In this document: one piece after another, positions 59,497-64,000 of the stretch | Layout of the letters: the number at the start of each line of letters is the position of its first letter | How positions within the stretch are numbered: the stretch's first letter is position 1 | Source: Dichotomocladium elegans | Taxonomy: Eukaryota; Mucoromycota; Mucoromycetes; Mucorales; Lichtheimiaceae | Assembly: GCA_025716815.1 (NCBI GenBank) | Contig: JAIXMN010000020.1 | Coordinates: 620,001 to 684,000, forward strand | Direction: 5' to 3' | Length of the DNA stretch: 64,000 bases | Notes under the pieces: model-generated | The model's database searches: none | What the model was told of the DNA's origin: nothing | Seen by the model: only the letters and a program-made list of their open reading frames with translations | Translations under genes and position numbers: made by a program

Positions 59497-61603
59497 CCGG
59501 AAAAACCGTAGACGACTTCATCTCTGACAAAACTGTGTCTGCTTCCAGGAACTATCATACGCTTTGACGTTACATCCAATTATAGTCTTTCGATATACAT
59601 CCACGAAACCTCGTCGACCCAGCTCCCTAGCGGAGACCTTCTACATGCGCCATCTTTTACTTGCAGTCCGTCCTGGCACAGCAGCACACCATATACTCGC
59701 TCATACTATTCAGAGAAACTTCATGTAAAAGCCGAACGTTAGCCTTCCATCTTCCAATTTAATTTATTTTCTTCTACTTAATAACATCTGTATTACCTTA
59801 ACTCTAAAGCCATAACGTAGACCATTTACGTATACGTTAAGATGGTAATGTTCTCTTAAGCCTGCAGAAGCAAAATATAATAAACATTGACCACTAAATA
59901 TGGATAAAAAGAGGGGTAATCTTCCATACCTGTTGAATGGATCAATTCGTTTCGTATCACTGTAAGTCTGTATGTTCTTCCTTAGAGAGAGGGGAAAGGG
60001 CGCAATATTCCCCAGGCCTCCATCATAGGAATCAGCGTTGGTGGAAGTAACTTGACGTGGACAAGCTCATCTGTCCTAGTATCAATGACCACCAGCATGA
60101 ATAGGGCCTATGTTCGGTAAAGGCTTGAAGAGTAACGTTTGTCCGTTAATAGATACCCAGCAAAAGACGCATCATCTGTTTGTGAATAAGGGTACATGGA
60201 CTTTCGGAGGATGGCAATGCGATGGACGGAGCCAAAAACCCGGTAGGCATGCTTTCTTACTACCTTGCTCAAGGGCGAAAAGAATGCCGGAGTTATGCCG
60301 TGAACCGTAATTGGGATTTGACTGATTTTAAATTCAGACTGGATGCTCTGGAGGCCTCCTTGAGACACATTGAGGCCGTGCCCTGGCTGAGCGTGAGAAT
60401 TGTAAAGTGCTGCAAAATACTGTGGCACAGGCATGACTACCAGGCAAGCCAGATTCTGACAATTAGTGCTTTGTCAGATCTCTATGTAAAAGGGTCAATG
60501 TTGCTACTACTGTTACTTGCTTCGAATGAGCGGATATGATGTGCTGGCTGATTTCTCTGACCGTTGAACACGCGGTTTTCTGGCGAGTCATTCTTAACAT
60601 GCGTATTAAGATGCGAGCTGGATGGGATTTTTTCCTGATGCAATACCGATGTGGTTCTTTTTTCTATTGTGAGAAATTGTGCTCGTATTCATCTGCAATC
60701 GGTCTGATTTGGAGCTCCGGGTACAGTAGAACTTTGAACGACTTAGCTGGAGAAGAAAACCTTCTATGGCTAGCATCTTGTTTTTTTTTCGCGGGTATGC
60801 TAACCATCTGTCCATAAAATTCAGACAAATGATAACAAACATAAAACTACTGCATCAGAAGTGTCGAAGGGCAGATAAAAGACAAGGTACGCAGAGAATA
60901 ATGCGCTCCCTATTCCCTGTCCGCAAGAAAGAGTCTGCTGGACAGACCACAATGTTTCACCCGATTGTACCAATGGCAGACGATGGTGTAACACCATATA
61001 AACGAGACAGACATCATTAATGTCTCTGCGGCAACCGCTATAAAAGCTTATTCGGGCTCGGTTGCATCCCAAAGGAGCACCGAGATCTTTCCCACTCATG
61101 TTTTGACCAAGTCCTTGCATATGGACCAAGAGATCCTTTTGACTTTTGCGGGAACAGACAATCTTTATATTGACATGTGTGGATCGACGAGATCTACAAA
61201 CTGGGGAAGTTAATTTTACCTGAACTCCGCAAGCCCATCCTTTCATCTCTGAAACAAAAAGCAAAAGTGGTTGCCCGGAGTAGAGATATCGAAGCCGTAA
61301 AACAATGCATCATTGTTTTTATTTTACTCTTCTTGACGTACGGGGTGGTTATAATAAAAATTTCAAAACCTAAATAGGAAATCGTCATCGATCGATCGAT
61401 GGGAGGACCTCCAAGCACTTTACTTGAGCAAGATGGATGAAATGACGTGGAGAATACAGCGGTTCGTCGGACGTCAGCAGGGGTACGTGCGACTTTGGCG
61501 GTGGTGGAAAAAAAGGGCCGGTTATCGTGTGTAGCCTCACTTTGGACGGGACAGGTCCGCCGTTTTCTCTTTTCTTCTTTTCATTCCAAAGATCCGAACG
61601 TCC
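59497..61603. other. 2.1-kb gene-poor interval with traces of relics
   Basis: Frames at 60,222-60,539 (plus), 60,108-60,434 (minus) and 61,020-61,377 (EIFPTHVLTKSLHMDQEILL, TFAGTDNLYIDM plus) read protein-like in pieces but are broken by stops. Includes a short (ATCG)n at 61,386-61,401. It likely serves as the 3' flank of the GATA-like gene and the promoter of the bZIP gene. Confidence 0.35.
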
Positions 61604-63434
61604 ATGGATCCCTTCTCAAGCAATGCGAATCCTTTCTTCCTGCACCAGCAGGACTTACATTGGTCGCTTGATCCCTCACAGAATTTTGGCCAGTCATCGC
61701 AAAGTCAACAAGGACAACAGCAATCCTCCTCGCCCTCTCCGTATTCGCAATCTATGCCGTTCGTCCAATTTCCCCCGCCTTTCTCTGCAGGACAAGATCC
61801 TTCAATGTCAATACCAGAAGATCTATCGCACAACATTGTTCCGATTGATTTAATATCGCAATCGCCCTGTATGCTAACTGCAGAGCAACAGTCTGCACTC
61901 TCTCAACAACAGAGACATCTCGATGAGAATGGACAGCCTATCAAAATCCGCAAGAAGCCTGGACGCAAACCGAATCCAGCATCGCCAGCACTACGCAAGG
62001 CACAAAATAGAGCTGCTCAGAGAGCTTTCCGGGAACGTAAGGAGCGCCACCTCCGTGAACTGGAGAACACTATCCGTTCTTTGCGGGAACAACGGAATAA
62101 TGCGGTCAAAGAACTTTCGTCCGTCAAGTCAAAACTGGACGGCTACAAAGCAGAGAATTGGTATCTAAAGGGTGTCGTCCTAACACTCCAGTTTGTATGC
62201 CTGCATCATAACATCGTTATCCCAAATCACTCGCCCTATTTGTCTGAGGATGCACTCAACGATATAGCAAGAACGTCTCCACATGCAATTGAGGCTTATG
62301 TCAATGCATACGCTCGTAACGATATCGACTTGAAGCCAATGATGGCGTCGCAATTCGCAAACATTGCTAAGGATGAATCTGTGGACCCGGACGAAGAGAA
62401 GAGTGAGAGGATGAGAGACGACAAAGAATCGTCGGTTCAGGATGATTTCTTGTCAGAAACAAGCGGAGGTGGATTTTCCATGTTCTATCAAGATACTGTT
62501 GCTCCTTCTACGCTTCGTAACAATGAGGATGATGCAGCTAATACGACGGATGATTCGATGATTCAAGAACATGATATCAAGATAGAGTCGTCCCTGGCTG
62601 GTTCCTCTCTGCCCGACTGCTCCATGGACGAAACTTCCGTGCACGAAAATGTATCACCTTCACCGTCCAGTCTAACTGCCATTCAGCAGATTCGACTTCA
62701 GCTCCGCGTTCAGTCAACACTTTCTCGATTGGGCAAGTCAAGCGTTAGATTGCAACCGACGTTGCTGCAGCTTGCGATCCCCCACGATCCACGCATCGAC
62801 CTAATACCTACTCCCCATATGCGAGACAGAATGATTATCTTTCGTGACCTGATGGATTATGACCGATGCTTTACCATGCTCCTCAACGGGGCCGTCTATC
62901 ACGGAGGAGATCCAACCATGGCAGAAAGTTGGGAGCTGCCTGCTGAGTTTTTCAGTGAATTCTGGTACACTTGTTCATCTTCACGTGAAAATTCCACACT
63001 TATTTAAGGGAAATTCGTTGTTTTGTAGGTATTTAACCATCAACTACGACTTCAAATATACCAACAAGTGGCGGTTGCTCAAGGGACTCCCAGAGCTTGA
63101 GATCGGCCCCAACGAGATTCACGAGCGCCATTCGCCATCTACTGACCAATATCTGTGGGGCGACGAATTTTCAGAGCATATGCCATCTCTCCAGCCCTTG
63201 CCTAGACAAACACGCCGGAGCCGTTCAACCTCGCCGGACCAGGCTCCGAGTTCTCCGACACATCCATTTTATGAGTCGTTAAGATGCCCACCCGAATCAC
63301 GGAATCGCATTTATTCCCCAAGTCTTGGTAAGCTAAATGAACTGTTATCATCAGCAATTTCCTGGCTGCTTTACTTATCAAACAACATAGATGCAATGAT
63401 GGAGCTGTTAAATAATATGTCTACGGACTCATAA
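61604..63434 (+). CDS. bZIP transcription factor (fungal AP-1/Yap-like)
   Basis: Exons 61,604-62,964, 63,029-63,327 and 63,391-63,434 sum to 1,704 nt, 567 residues in phase. Gln/Ser/Pro-rich N-terminus, then GQPIKIRKKPGRKPNPASPA and the basic region LRKAQNRAAQRAFRERKERH (about residues 130-150), leucine zipper LRELENTIRSLREQRNNAVK..., an acidic middle, and a conserved C-terminal block (RIDLIPTPHMRDRMIIFRDL, FSEFWYLTINYDFKYTNKWR). NxxAQxxFR is the Pap1/Yap signature that recognises TTACTAA/TTACGTAA-like sites. The last intron (63,328-63,390) is 63 nt and free of stops. Retention would add 21 residues without a frameshift. Confidence 0.92.
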
Positions 63435-63574
63435 TTCTTTTCTGCTGCTTATTCTTATGTTTAATATTTTCATCCTTCTCTTCTCATCACCTACGCTCAC
63501 TCGCCCTTCCTCTTACAATATCCGTCCAATTTCACATATATACATACCATCGACACATTCCTTTTTTAATTTCT

Positions 63575-64000
63575 TCAGAAACTGACATGACCTTTTAAAG
63601 CGAGATGGTTATGGTGATTCACTATCCAAAGGTCAAACGACTTTTTGGTCCCCTGGGCGGTAGACTCACGCCCACACAAGGTAAAAGGCTGATCGACGTA
63701 TAAAGGCATGAGGCATCTATAATCGAATGACTGGATGTGTTCGTCGAGATCCAAGTCATATTTCGCCTTTACGTGAGATCTTAGAAGGGATATGAGAAGT
63801 GTACTTGACAGTGGCCCGTGCACCAATCGCGCTTTTTTTTTTAAAAAAAAATAACAGGGAATCAGTCGTCGTTATTTATAATATATCTTTATAACGTACC
63901 GGGATGCTTTTCCACAGTCGTGGCATATTGGTGATCATAATGAATGAGATGAGCGTTGAAAGTGAGAGCTGAGTATCGGAACAAGAGAACTGGCGTCGGA
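63575..64000 (-). CDS. HTD2-like mitochondrial hot-dog dehydratase, C-terminal part (5' end outside)
   Basis: Two exons visible: ~64,000-63,895 (VLLFRYSALTFNAHLIHYDH QYATTVEKHP) and 63,833-63,575 (MVHGPLSSTLLISLLRSHVK, YRCLMPLYVDQPFTLCGRES, FDLWIVNHHNHLALKGHVSF). The RYSALTFNAHLIHYD motif with its catalytic His and Asp and the VHGPL turn are the hot-dog/MaoC signature of 3-hydroxyacyl-thioester dehydratase type 2, active in mitochondrial fatty-acid synthesis. Also possible: another FAS1-like dehydratase domain (mesaconyl-CoA-type). The 5' end lies beyond the window edge at 64,000. Confidence 0.8.

Overview
This window is nuclear DNA of a filamentous fungus, most likely an early-diverging one of the Mucoromycota (Mucorales-like). 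The reasons are fungal-specific genes (a Chs7-type chitin synthase chaperone, a Vma11-type c' proteolipid of the V-ATPase, a Glo3 ArfGAP, a class of Avt3-like vacuolar amino-acid transporters), dense genes with many GT-AG introns of about 50-130 nt, polyQ/CAG-rich tails, and a decayed Tc1/mariner-type DDE transposase of the kind common in Mucorales. The genus cannot be fixed from the sequence alone. Exon borders below were placed by hand from splice signals, protein phase and family conservation. Where total exon length was checked to be a multiple of three, the entry says so.

Layout. 1-640: dead DDE transposase. 1.97-9.5 kb: MEA1-like protein, Erf2-like DHHC palmitoyltransferase, Bud21/Utp16-like nucleolar protein, PAAF1/Rpn14 proteasome-assembly WD40 protein, Trm10 tRNA methyltransferase. 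9.7-25 kb: an unidentified small gene, a CDF zinc transporter, a GH47 mannosidase, mitochondrial uS11, eL27, the Rab GTPase Ypt6, uS2, mitochondrial malic enzyme and a small AT-hook protein. 25.8-27.8 kb: Avt3-like transporter. 28,171-33,842: a 5.67-kb transposon-like element with 1.61-kb terminal inverted repeats and one seven-exon gene, sitting inside an intron of a small host gene. 34.3-38.2 kb: HAD phosphatase, DUF2415-type WD40 protein, an unidentified gene. 38.5-45 kb: gene graveyard (at least three decayed genes, one a mitochondrial carrier) around an intact ARPC1. 45-56 kb: Xaa-Pro aminopeptidase, Chs7, Glo3, Vma11, Sec1, a small mitochondrial membrane protein. 57-64 kb: small single-pass membrane protein, two-finger GATA-like protein, bZIP factor, and the 3' part of an HTD2-like dehydratase cut by the window edge.

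The host genes are mostly housekeeping and are not organised as a pathway. A secretory/vacuolar theme recurs (Erf2, Ypt6, Glo3, Sec1, Vma11, Avt3, Chs7, GH47), which is ordinary for fungal gene order. The most notable object is the 28.2-33.8 kb element. Its ends are nearly identical long inverted repeats with ~22-bp-spaced subterminal motifs. Each arm holds a 79-bp sequence duplicated in tandem and open in two frames. Its single internal gene has intact splice phases over 479 codons and encodes a protein I recognise only as resembling large, uncharacterised Mucorales families. The fold suggested by its motifs (a strand ending in Glu-x-Ser, a long helix, then three strands) resembles PD-(D/E)XK nucleases, which is an inference and not a demonstrated function.
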